From Prorocentrum cordatum (taxonomy: Eukaryota; Sar; Dinophyceae; Prorocentrales; Prorocentraceae), in the NCBI GenBank assembly GCA_963575745.1, contig CAUYUJ010021649.1:206232-270231 (forward strand): DNA of 64,000 nucleotides, in the 5' to 3' direction. Positions 27,690-37,189 of this stretch are shown piece by piece (position 1 is the first letter of the stretch; the number at the start of each line of letters is the position of its first letter). The translations under genes were made by a program, and so were the position numbers. The notes below the pieces were generated by a model. The model made no database searches. It was not told the origin of the DNA and saw nothing but the letters and a program-made list of their open reading frames with translations.

Positions 27690-27870
27690 GGATCCCAAAA
27701 TCGTGTGGGGACAGACCGTGCGGTGACCTCGGAACCCCAAAAGACCGCACCGCACGGTCCGTCACCGCACGGCCTTGGGACCCGGGAGGCCCCTGTCGCC
27801 CGAGACTTCCTCGGAGAAGGACTCGAGTCCCAAAACCGACTCACCACACGGTTTGGTCACCACACCGCCT
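27690..27870. repeat. dispersed CCGTGCGGTGA repeat, copy 2, palindromic
   Basis: GACCGTGCGGTGACC and its inverse CACGGTCCGTCACCGCACGG flank 27,735-27,765. CCCAAAACCGACTCACC follows. Partner of 935-1075. Confidence 0.6.
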
Positions 27871-28257
27871 GGGGAAGATCCCAGAAGTCCCCCCAATTGG
27901 CATTTTCGTTTGGAAGGAGCGGCTGCTCTGGCTTGTCATCTCCCTTTCGGTTCGACTCAGAAGACCATCCCTCTCTGATTCGCACAATGCTCCCTCGGCA
28001 GATCTTACCGCGATACCCTGCCCAGGAATCGACTACGGGGTGGGCATGTGAGGATACGCCGAGTGTCAACACTATTCGAGTGGTCGTGAACGGGGGGCAA
28101 AGAACTTGGGGGAAACAAGCGTGCACCTTTTGTTTTGCCCGCGTGGGCAGCTGAGGGGCCGTTGAGGGTCTCCTTTAGAGGCCACTTTCCTTGAGACCTC
28201 GATCCCCCCACGTTTATGGTCCTCCGTTGCCGTCTGCCCGACGAGCGTCAACACAAT
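27871..28257. other. spacer downstream of the MORN exon
   Basis: No further exon of the MORN gene is recognised here. Confidence 0.3.
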
Positions 28258-31140
28258 GTGTGGCTGCTGCTCCCAGGCGTCCTCGTAGTGGCCCTCGTAC
28301 ACATCCCCAAACTTCTTGAAGACGTAGGTTCCCTTGCCTCGTCGCATGCCCTCCACGAAGGTGCCGTCGTAGACGTCCTCCCAGACACTCAGAGGTAGCA
28401 AAAGAGGCCAAGGAGGGGACAGGCGGAAGAACAGGACGGGGACAGAGAATGAGTTTAGGCTGTTTGCTTGCGGACTCCGCCGCCCGGGATCATCCGCAGG
28501 AGGGGGGGATCATTCGGAACTCAGCGTCTGGCAAGATAGCTTCGTACACAGTTTAGCGCAGGCGGGATGAGCGGCATTACAGCAGCGCTTCCCCACCTCC
28601 ACGACCGCTTGCCTCAGACGCCTCACATGAGAACCTTGCCAACAGCACACTGCGTGCGACCTGTACCCCGGCGTTGAATCGGAAACACCAAGGTACCGAT
28701 GCCGCTACTCCGCGGACCTCTCCCAGGGTACGTTCTGACCAAAATTTCGAGGCGCGTCCAGCGGTAGCGACGAGGGCCTCCCAGGAGGCTCACGAATAGG
28801 AAAGCGAGGCGAAGGGTAGCGGTAGGGGTACCCTTTCCTCCTCCGACTGTGCCCCAGCGTTGAGTCCAGGACCCAAGTCGTTCTCAGGAGGAGGCGAGCC
28901 ACACTCGGCAGTGGACAAACCTCCCTTTAGTAAACCTCTCTTTGGTGAAAACGAACTGGGACTGAAACCGACGGACCTGGACCCGCAGAAATGATGGCCG
29001 CGACGCCCTCTCGCGAACCGAAAACGGCCAAATCGCTACTCGACGTGCCAGGGCAGGAGGTCTATCAACCTCCGACACGTCGTTCTCAGGAGGAGGCGAG
29101 CCACACGACATTTTGGACGCCCGAAATGGGTACTGAAAGAATGGGCACTATGCCCAACAACAAATGTTGTCCCAAGCCAACAGCGGCCGCTGTTGGGCAG
29201 GCGGCCTCCTGTCTCGAATGGACACAGGCCGCGGCGGCGTGGACAGCGAGGCCTGAAATGAACAAGACCCGCTGTTGGGCATTGTACCCATTCTTTCAGT
29301 ACCCATTTCGTGCGTGCAGAGACATAGCGGGCACGCGCGGCATCCCCGCGGCGCCCGCCGAGCCGGCGCGCCCGGGGGCCCAGGGCCAGAGAAGAGGGGA
29401 GGGCGGAGGCGCGAGGAGAGGGGCAGAGGCGCGCGAGGAGGACGGGGAGAGCAGCGGGAGGCTGCTCACACGGAGGTGTACGGTCAAAAGGCCCTCATGA
29501 GGACGCGGGGCAAGGGCGCAAGACCCCTGGAAGCCGAAGCTGGGATTGTTGGGGCGGCGGGCGACGGAAACCCCAAGGACGCAGGAGCAAGGCAGAGCAA
29601 GGACGCAAGGGTGCCCTGAGTAAAGTCGCGCGCCCGTATTAGGGTTTTTGTTGACTGCAGGACGAAGCCAGGGCGAGGATGCATTCGGGCGAGGATGAAG
29701 CGAGACTCCCTGAGATGCAGCTGTTCCCGAGGAGGTCTCGGGCGCCGCGGCCTCCTCAGAGCATCCCAGAGCGCCCCGAACGCGTTCCAGGACGCTCTGG
29801 AACGGACTTGTATCCTCGTCCCAGCCCCGTCCGACGGTGGCCTGCCCGAGGGGAGAGGGCAGGCCTTGAGTCGGCGCCAGGGCCCCCTCGCGGCAGCACC
29901 CGCGGATCGGAGAAGACGCCCGCTCGTGCAGCAGACCCAAGACAACAACAGACCCGACGGGCGCAGACTCGCAGAGATTTTTTAACGGGCGCAGCACTCC
30001 CTCGAGAAGCGACCAAGAGCAGCTCGCCACGTAATCGACGGAGCATTACTTGGGGTAGACACGCACTGTTCGAGGTCTGCGCGGAGATTTTGGATCGGCG
30101 CTGGACCCCGATGTCTGGCGCGCGGCGCCAGTGGCGGCGCCAGGGGATCCCAGCGCCGATAGGCGCAGTGTGCGCGGAAGAGGCGAGGCGAGGAAGATCC
30201 GAGGCCATTCGAAGAAGAACAAGGATCGAAGAATGGGCACGATGCCCCACCTCGAAGAAGAATGGGTACGATGCCCAACCTCGAAGAATAATGGGTAATT
30301 GCGATTCTCAACCCCGCTGTGTTTTCCTCTTCAGGGCAAGGCGAGGAAGATCAGGAGCAGCGGGAGGCTGCGCACACGGATGTCGCCTGCATGAGGAGGC
30401 CGAGGAGGAGGAGGAAGCAAGAAGGAAAGGGGGGAGGAGAAGGACGAGGAGGAGGGCGAGGATGAGGAGGAGGACAAGGAGGTGGAGGAAACGATCCCTG
30501 ATGGTGACGATGTGTATGATGATGCTGCTGATGATGTTGCTGGTCATGATGATGCTTGCGACGATGCTGATGATGATGATGAGGAGGAGGAGGAAATGAT
30601 GAGGGGAAGGACGAGGAAGGGAAGGGCGAATCTCATTGCCAACCGAAAGCTTAGGAGTGGAGGGCCCAATTAGCATTAAAGACCCTCTGAGGCTACCTCC
30701 TGACTGAGCCGAGGTCAACTATGCACCTCAACGAAACAAAACCATCACACGGCTGCACAACGAATTGAAAACCAAATGGCTCTGGAAAGGCGAGCCTGAT
30801 CAAGCCGGGAATGTGCCTAGAGGCTGGGCCTCTAAGGCGACAGGGCGGCTTCCTCACTCAGAGTCCTTGCGACTCTCGATGCGCGTCCCCGCGATCCTGG
30901 ACGTGAGAGGACCATGAGCGGCAATACCGACAATATTCCCAGAGTAGGAGGAGGAGGAGGAGGAGGAGGAGGAGGAGGAGGTGGACCAGCAGCCAGCCGC
31001 ATGTGCAACGAAGCACGACGAAAGGCGGATGACGACGACGACCCCGACGACTGCGACGAGGCTGACGACGACGATGCCCGCCCGTCCCCGTTGAGGAACT
31101 TCGCCTTGGCCTGGCCGGTGAACTTCTGAGAGCCATCTTC
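28258..31140 (-). CDS. MORN-repeat protein, two exons seen (partial gene)
   Basis: MORN repeats bind lipids or act as scaffold modules in membrane- and cytoskeleton-linked proteins. Exon 1 (31087-31140) encodes EDGSQKFTGQAKAKFLNG after the acceptor GATGCGGCAG. Exon 2 (about 28265-28377) encodes DVYDGTFVEGMRRGKGTYVF, then KKFGDVYEGHYEDA. The junction falls between whole codons, and joining gives the canonical MORN run ...FLNG|DVYDG-F--G-R-GKGTY-F--GDVYEG-Y. An acceptor CTGGGAG precedes exon 2. The exon 1 donor is non-GT (GACGGG or within it), a feature dinoflagellates tolerate. The 2.7-kb intron holds dispersed repeats at 28690, 29121, 29645, 30045 and 30229. Upstream and downstream exons were not found. 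Exon 2 is secure; linking exon 1 is inferred. Confidence 0.6.
28690..28845 (+). mobile_element. MITE-like GGTACCGATACC element, copy 1
   Basis: AAGGTACCGATGCCGCTACT at the left and GGGTAGCGGTAGGGGTACCC at the right are inverted. The body GGACCTCTCCCAGGGTACGT, AGCGGTAGCGACGAGGGCCT is shared with 34518, 45234 and 60303. It lies in the putative MORN intron. Confidence 0.8.
29121..29312. mobile_element. MITE with 37-bp TIRs (GAAATGGGTACTGAAAGAAT), copy 1
   Basis: The left arm 29124-29160 and right arm 29274-29311 are near-perfect inverted repeats. An inner palindrome AACAGCGGCCGCTGTT lies at 29179-29194. A second copy, interrupted by another element, is at 50681-51010. Confidence 0.85.
29645..29830 (+). 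repeat. dispersed repeat with palindromes, copy 3
   Basis: GGACGAAGCCAGGGCGAGGA, CGCCGCGGCCTCCTCAGAGC, GGACGCTCTGGAACG, ATCCTCGTCCCAGCCCCGTC; see 2250-2420. Confidence 0.7.
29831..30044. other. intronic spacer
   Basis: Nothing recognised. Confidence 0.3.
30045..30200 (+). mobile_element. introner-like TIR element, copy 5
   Basis: TTCGAGGTCTGCGCGGAGAT, TTGGATCGGCGCTGGACCCC and TCTGGCGCGCGGCGCC, with the inverse CCCAGCGCCGATAGGCGCA at the right. Confidence 0.55.
30229..30300 (+). repeat. 27-bp tandem repeat (GAATGGGYACGATGCCC)
   Basis: Two and a half units of CTCGAAGAAGAATGGGTACG. The motif echoes the arms of the MITE at 29121. Confidence 0.8.
30400..30600 (+). repeat. GAG-rich tract with a GATGAT patch
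   Basis: Purine-rich GAGGAGGA to about 30490, then GATGATG words to 30600. Confidence 0.8.
30945..30983 (+). repeat. (GGA)n microsatellite
   Basis: Thirteen GGA/GAG triplets. Confidence 0.9.
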
Positions 31141-31142
31141 CT

Positions 31143-31375
31143 GCCGCATCGGGGATCTTCTGACCCGGGTCAATCCAGACCCGGGTCAGCAGGAAACCAA
31201 AAAACTGCAATGCAGGCAAATCAAAACTGCAACGCGGGTGTTCGCCAACCCGGGTCAGCCAATATGCGCGCCCGCCTCGCGGCCACGAACGGCTCGCCAA
31301 CCCGGGTCAGCCAGGGGGGGGTTCTGCAGGATCCTGCAGGATCCGGAGCCCTGGCGGACCCCCGTGTGCATTGGC
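31143..31375 (+). repeat. dispersed ACCCGGGTCAGC / GGATCCTGCA repeat, copy 1
   Basis: Several ACCCGGGTCAG words, a TGCAGGATCC duplication, then GCCCTGGCGGACCCCCGTGT. The same order occurs at 47655-47880 and 50570-50662. Confidence 0.8.
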
Positions 31376-32464
31376 CCCCGTCTCTTGAGCTCCGACCGCA
31401 CCCCGGCTCGGAGGCGCCGGCGGGGAGCGAGGAGGCCGGGGGAGCGCCGAAGAGGGGGGATCCGCGGACTGGCGCGCCCTGGCCCGAGGCACGGGCGCAG
31501 ACGAGGGGCCGAGGGGCAACCACAGCGGGGGGGGGCAGCGGCCCAGAGAGGGAGGCATCGAAGAGCCGGAAGGGCCGAAGCCAGCCCTCTTGTGACCAGC
31601 CTCAGGCTCAGCCCTGCCCCGGAGAGCGGCGCGCCCAGGGCGATGCGAGTCCCAGGGGCGCGCCCCCAGAAACTGGGGGGGGGGGGATCCTCAAGATCGG
31701 CACCGAGACGAGATGACACCGATCGGAGAGATCGGGATCCGTTTCAGACCCTCAACCTCCCGGACGCCCCAAGCCAGCGGCACGGCGAGGGCGGGCAGGC
31801 GAGCGGGGGAGAGACCTGTCCAGCGGATGGCGAGCAGGGGGTGGCGGGGGGGTTCTGGATTCTGACGCCGACGAAGCTGGGCCTGTCAGCACAGACTCGG
31901 GAGTGGGGGGGGCGAGGGAGGGAGGAACAAACGAACGTACGAACGACCGCCGCTGCGAACAAGCGTCTGAGCCCACCTCAGACCAAGTGGGTGAGGCAGA
32001 GGTCGCTGGATTCTGGCCTGTCTGGACACATGCAGTGCGAGACAGATGAAGAGTGAGCAGGAGGAGGCGGGGGAGAGGGGGGCGAGGGAGGGGGGGCGAG
32101 GGAGGGGGGGCGAGGGAGGGGGGACACATTCAAAGTTAGCAGGAGGCGGGGGGGGGGAGAGGGAGGGATGGCAAGTGCGTGGGCGGGCTCGAGGTGACGC
32201 TCGCCCCTGGCGGCGTCGGCGCCAGCAGCGGACCGCACGCCGCTGCCAGCAGCGCGCGTCGGCGGGTCGGCAGGGGGGCGAGGGGGGAGGAGAGCGGAGG
32301 GCGAGGGCGGGGGAGAGCGGGCGGGGGGAGGGGGGGGGGAGCCCGGGAGGGAGCACGAGGAGGATGGCGAGGACGGGGAGACGAGCCACTCTGGCCCGGC
32401 CGGGCAAGCTCGACGGTTCCTCCGCATCGGAGGGGAGCGAGCGGCGGGGATGCCTCCCCATTCC
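31376..32464. other. GC- and purine-rich block without a recognised gene
   Basis: Long overlapping frames, none with a domain. A (GGGGCGAGGGAGGG)n minisatellite of about three units lies at 32078-32125. Confidence 0.4.
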
Positions 32465-32595
32465 CCTCCCCCTCCTCCTCCTCCTCCTCCTCCTCCTCCT
32501 CCTCCTCCTCTTCCTCCACCTCCTCCTCCTCCTCCTCCTTCTCCCCCTCCTCCTCCTCCTCCCCCTCCCCCTCCTCCTCCCCCTCCTTCGCCTCC
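32465..32595 (+). repeat. (CTC)n microsatellite
   Basis: 130 bases of CTC/CCT with TTC and CCC variants. Confidence 0.95.
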
Positions 32596-32699
32596 TATCC
32601 CCTTCCCCCCACTTCTCCGGGGGGAGGGGGCCCGAGGCCGCGGTGGGCGCGGGCGGAGGTCATCGGACCACGGATGGGCTCTCTGGCAGCGCTGTCGAG

Positions 32700-33055
32700 A
32701 GGGGCCGCAGGGGCTGGGAGAGAGAGAGAGAGGGGGAGACACAGGGAGAGCGAGAGACATTTACATACACGAAAATCTAAATATAGCTGTAGAGAGAGAG
32801 AGAGAAACAAAAACAAAAAAAGTGAGAAACAAAAACGAGAACAACAAAAACACGACAAACAAAGAGCACAACGCACAACAAATGGTAACGTGCTTGAGGA
32901 GACTGAAGGGTAGTATGAGCGGAAAGCGGACACCAAAATAGGAACCACTTTCAGCCAACGTGCCGTAGAAACTGCGTGGAGTGGACTCGGGCCCCTTCGA
33001 GCTCTGCTTTGAGTGCATAAACAAAATCTTCCAGGGGGCCGGAGCTCCAACTCAC
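32700..33055 (+). other. purine/A-rich tract
   Basis: GAGAGA at 32716-32755, then AAACAAAAAC-type sequence to about 32,880, possibly the pyrimidine-rich intron strand of a minus-strand gene. No exon of its own. Confidence 0.4.
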
Positions 33056-33148
33056 GGATCTTCTGGGCGCGCGTTACTGGGAACTCCCGTTCGGCTTCCC
33101 AGGGGTTAGAATCGTTGAGCAACATGATGTTGATCATTGTGGTCGTCC
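33056..33148 (-). CDS. candidate internal exon with canonical GT-AG sites, function unknown
   Basis: 93 nt. On the minus strand an acceptor GCCCTCCAG precedes it and GATCC|GTGAGTTG follows. One phase is open and protein-like: TTMINIMLLNDSNPWEAERE, then FPVTRAQKI. No repeat match was found in the window. No domain is recognised. It might belong to the MORN gene on the same strand or to another gene. Confidence 0.35.
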
Positions 33149-33620
33149 CTGGAGGGCGCTACCACGAAGGGGCCTTGGGAGCGGCACTGTGACGAGAAAG
33201 GCCGACGGCCACTCGCTGAAGGGAGATAACCAAATGGACAGGAAGAGACGAGAGGATAATAAGCACACAGGAAACAGCGAACGAAACGAGTGGAAGGATA
33301 TTAAGAGAGAAGAGAAACGATGCTTCCGAGCAACGAGAGAGAGCAAGCGAGATGAGATGAGCGTCGAAAAGGATGCACTAAAAGAAAAGAGAAGGGAAGG
33401 GGTGGAACGGAAAGATGAGAAAACACACATAGCATATGAGAGATGGAATTCAAGAAACACTGATAGGGGAAATGAAGCAAACATCCCATCAACAAGAAAT
33501 TACACTACTGAGGAAGAGGGTGTGTCAGGAAGACTCCTCCATCTGTTTCGTCCTCATCGGCCTTCCCCGACTCCTTAACGTCCACGCTCACCTAAACCAC
33601 CAGCTGCTCATCTCCACCGT
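33149..33620 (+). other. A-rich/purine-rich block
   Basis: A 129-residue Lys/Arg/Glu-rich frame is open across 33189-33578 but looks compositional (GAGA/AAGA words). Confidence 0.3.
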
Positions 33621-33660
33621 TGTCCTCCTCCTCCTCCTCCTCCTCCTCCTCCTCCACCTC
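33618..33660 (+). repeat. (CTC)n microsatellite
   Basis: About thirteen CTC triplets. Confidence 0.9.
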
Positions 33661-33687
33661 AAGCCCCAGACTCCTGACGTCATAAAT

Positions 33688-34062
33688 TTATACCATCGGC
33701 TCACAGAAATCTCGACCCATTCCTTGGTACAAGCTTTTCATCCCGAGTCTTCGTCTTGTTGATTGTTGCAGGGCCCAACAAGTTGCTATGGGCCATGAAG
33801 GCTCAGAAATGGCCAGATAACTCCCGTCGTGATGCTTGTCACGGGGCGAAGAAGTCTCGGTCCAGCCGCCGGAAACATATCCGTGTGTTTGGGATTTGAT
33901 GCGCGGTGTCTGCGATGCCGCCAGATGTGCTACATCTTCGCTGGGGCACAACATTGCAGAAGACATGATCGATGCGGGTGCGAGATGAGAAATTTGCGAG
34001 TGATGTAGGACGTGCGCCTTGCGACGTTTGGTTTTGGGCTCATCAGAGCTGCTCAAGAGCAC
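33688..34062 (-). CDS. 124-residue ORF in a low-GC patch, unassigned
   Basis: Starts MLLSSSDEPKTKRRKAHVLH and ends QGMGRDFCEPMV. Composition is balanced and the GC content is near 50%, so a 124-codon frame is less expected than elsewhere. It overlaps the plus-strand exon candidate at 33772-33899, and only one can be real. No domain. Confidence 0.22.
   Translation of the reverse strand: MLLSSSDEPKTKRRKAHVLHHSQISHLAPASIMSSAMLCPSEDVAHLAASQTPRIKSQTHGYVSGGWTETSSPRDKHHDGSYLAISEPSWPIATCWALQQSTRRRLGMKSLYQGMGRDFCEPMV
33772..33899 (+). CDS. candidate 3' terminal exon, function unknown
   Basis: A good pyrimidine-rich acceptor (GTCTTCGTCTTGTTGATTGTTGCAG) is followed by an open phase PNKLLWAMKAQKWPDNSRRD, then ACHGAKKSRSSRRKHIRVFG, and TGA at 33897-33899. 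The basic C-terminus is protein-like. The opposite strand carries a competing 124-residue ORF (33688-34062). No domain recognised. Confidence 0.32.
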
Positions 34063-34517
34063 CCCAGAGTTTGATCAAACTACCACCTGGAACATGGAGG
34101 GAGGAGGAGGAAAAGGAGGAGGGCGTGGAACCAGACCCACTCGTCCAAAAGGGGTGCGGCACGGCGACGTTCCTCCTGAGCGCGGAGACCGACCCTGAGA
34201 CCCGAGGCTGCGAACAAAAAAAAAAACGCGAAACACAACGACAGGAGACCCAAGGACCCCGTCTTGATGCACCATATTGCTCGAATCCGACCGATCCGCG
34301 AGGTTCCCACGGCCCGGCGCGACATCGCCGGGTGACAAATCGCAACGCCCGCAACTCACAGTTCCCCCCCTCCCTCTACCATGCCTCCATTTCCTCTCGC
34401 TGGTCGCTTTCTTTCTCTTTTCGTGTGCTTCCCAGCGTTAGCGAAATGTCATGAGACGCCAGCGGACTTGCCATTCCCATCGTTCGACGACGACGACCGC
34501 CATCCCCCCAGACCTCC
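34063..34517. other. gene-free spacer
   Basis: 34,380-34,440 reads as a signal-peptide-like start (MPPFPLAGRFLSLFVCFPAL), but the frame then runs into the repeat at 34518, so it is not called. Confidence 0.3.
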
Positions 34518-34676
34518 GGACAGTCGGTACCGATACCGCTGCTTCGGGACCTCCCTCGGGGTGCTTTCTGACAAGAATTTCGGAGCGAATCCAGCCGTGG
34601 CGACGAGGGCCTCGCAGGAGGCCCACGGAGGTCACAACGAGGCAAGGGGGGCGTTATCGGTACCTGTTCCTCCTCT
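34518..34676 (+). mobile_element. MITE-like GGTACCGATACC element, copy 2
   Basis: CAGTCGGTACCGATACCGCT at the left, GGCGTTATCGGTACCTGTTC at the right, with the shared body AGCCGTGGCGACGAGGGCCT. Confidence 0.8.
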
Positions 34677-34917
34677 GATCCTCTGGCAACCTCTGGCGAG
34701 ATTCCAAACGCCAATGCCCCCCTGGCTCGTGTCGAGCGGCAGGAGACAGACCCTCGGCGCCGGCCCCGCCGCGCCCAGCCCTCCACGCAGCTGCATGCCC
34801 GCCCTGTGCGATGCCGCCTCGCCACCCCACCCCGCTCGGGGTCTCCCGCGGTTTGTCTTCGCCGAGCGGGTAGAGCTCGTACTTGGGCTCCTGGTCCTCC
34901 TCCAGGGAAGGGGGGGG
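34677..34917. other. spacer
   Basis: Nothing recognised. Confidence 0.3.
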
Positions 34918-35012
34918 GCGACGGCGACGGCGACGGCGACGGCGATGGCGACGGCGACGGCGACGCCGACGGCGACGGTGATGGCGACGGCGACGACGAC
35001 GACCGGTGATAA
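34918..35012 (+). repeat. (GACGGC)n hexanucleotide array
   Basis: About fifteen GACGGC/GATGGC units. Confidence 0.95.
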
Positions 35013-35750
35013 CCCTGAGGTAATGGCGTCGCAATTTGCTCGCCACGGGCGAGTTTTGCCGTGTTTCGGGCCCGGGGACCCTCACGGATCGCTCTGGCTC
35101 CAAAGGTACAGCAGAAAGATAGGGCCCCCCTGAGGGGACGACGACGACGACGACGATCACCAATCGAGGCCAATATGTCTAAAGTCTCTGCTAAATCCGA
35201 CCCTTGGGCCAGAATGCTGCCGAAGAGTGGCGAGCAGCCCCTACCCACGCGCTTGGTCATCCCACCAGTCCTTCCAGCGAAGGTGGTATAACGAGTTTCC
35301 CCTTCCATCTTCCAATCTTTCACCTGCTCGGGGGAGGGGCTTACCACTGCTCCTCACGAAACACAACCCCTCCCCAAACTGACAAGCGACGAACCCGGGA
35401 CAATGAGGGCTAACCCCCGCCATCCCTGTCGAGTTACCTTGCGACGTACCAAACCCATCTGTATTAAGTGACAAGAGGAGCTGGTCCAGAATACGCTGGC
35501 CGATGACACCACAGGACCCGTGATTGGCTGTGCCAGCTACATTGGAAACACGCGCGTTGCACGACTCACATTGCAGCAACAGAAAGGACGAGCACTGAGG
35601 CCCCAGGCTCGACGAGAAGATGGGGATGTGAACGAGGGACAGGGAAAGGACACAAGAAGGGCGGAAACTTCAACGCGACGGCAGCAGCGAGACGGTGGAA
35701 GGAGGAAGAAGAGGACGGCTACGAAAGAGGCAAGATGAGGAGTTTCCAGT
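35013..35750. other. gene-free spacer
   Basis: Short (GAC)n at 35138-35155. No recognised exon. Confidence 0.35.
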
Positions 35751-35754
35751 GGCA

Positions 35755-37065
35755 CGCTTGACATGGGCGCGGCCCGCCCACCTGGGATTGCGACGTCTAA
35801 TATGGATATGCGCAGCGCGTCACTCCGCTGGACCGCCAGCAGCCCTTGAATCCATAAAAGTGGCAACCGTTTCGCGGTTCGCAGACTCCCCCAGGGCGGC
35901 GAGCTCTGACATGAATCTGCGTAGCACGTCACTCCGCTGGGCACCCCAGCAGCTCTCGAAAGTGGCGACAGATTCGCAGGTCGAATCCTCACAGCGATGG
36001 CGACGTCTAATCAAAGTATTCGTAGCACGTCCCAGCGCTGTACCCCCCAGCAGCCCGCGAAGGTGGCGACAGCTTGGCAGTTAGCAGCCGCCCAAGGATG
36101 GCGAGGTCTGACCTGAATCTGCGTGGCACGCCACTCCGCTGGACCTCACACAGCCCTCGGAAGCGGCGACGGATTCGCGGTTCGCACCCTCCACGGATGG
36201 CCAGGTCGAATCTGAGTTTGCAAAGCACGTCACTCCGCTGGACCCCCCAGCAGCCCTCGAAGGTGGCAACGGTTTGGCAGTGCGAGGTCTAACAGGAGTC
36301 TGCGTAGCACGTCATTCCGCTGGACCCCCCTAACAGCCCCAAAGAAGGCGCGACGGCTTCGCGGGTCCAATCTGAGTCTGCGTATGACGTCGGTCCGCTG
36401 GGACACCCAGCAGCCCTCGAACGTGGCGACGGTTTCGCAGTCCCCTCCCTGCCCCCCAGGATGACGAGGCGGAATCTTAGTCTGGGTATGCAATCACTCC
36501 GCTGGACACCCCAATCACCCTCGAACATGGCGGTAGATTCGCAGTTCGAACCCCTTGGACGGCGAGGACTAATCTGAGCCTGCCTATGGCGTCACTCCGC
36601 TGGACCCCCCCCGGCAGGCCCCCCGAACGCGGTGACGGTTTCGCAATTCGCAGCCGCCAAAAGACGGCAAGGTCAAATCTGAATCTGCGTGGCACGTCAC
36701 TCCGCTGGACCCCCAAGCAGCTCTGGAAAGTGGCGACAGATTCGCAGTTCGCAGCCTCCCCCAGGGATGGCGAAGTCATATCTGAGTCTGCGCATGACGC
36801 CACTCCGCTCAAGCCCCAGCAGCCCTCGGAAGTGACGACAGATTCGCAGTTTGCAGCCCCCCCTTGGAAGGCGAGGACTGAGATGATTCTGTGTATGCCG
36901 CCACGCCGCTGGACCTCCCAGCAGCCCTCGAACGTGGCGACAGTTTGGCAGTTCGCAGCCCCCTTCCCCCCCCCAGCGATGGCGAGGTCAAATATGAGCC
37001 TGCGTATGATGCCACCCCGCTGCTGCCCCCCAGAGATGGCGAGGTAGTGTTCGACGGCGGTGTAA
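35755..37065 (+). repeat. about 100-bp satellite, roughly 13 units
   Basis: Each unit carries TCTGCGTAGCACGTCACTCC, GCTGGACCCCCCAGCAGCCC, TCGAAAGTGGCGACAG and TTCGCAGTTCGCAGCC. Spacing between CACTCCGCTGG landmarks is about 75-115 bases, so the array is irregular and no reading frame is maintained through it. Confidence 0.9.
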
Positions 37066-37189
37066 GGGGCAGGCTGACAGACAGGTACAAGCCGGATAAA
37101 AAGGCAGGAACGTGAGGAGGAGGGAAGAGAGAAGGGTGGCGGGAGGAGAAGGAGGTCGCGACCGCAGTGCTCAACACAAGCAAGAGAGC

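Noticed and set aside
34381-35133. A 250-residue secreted protein starting MPPFPLAGRFLSLFVCFPAL
   Set aside because: From residue about 46 it is a copy of the four-member GGTACCGATACC repeat, and later the GACGGC array.
36540-36560. GTTCGAACCCC as the T-arm of a tRNA gene
   Set aside because: It belongs to the 100-bp satellite unit and no cloverleaf can be formed around it.
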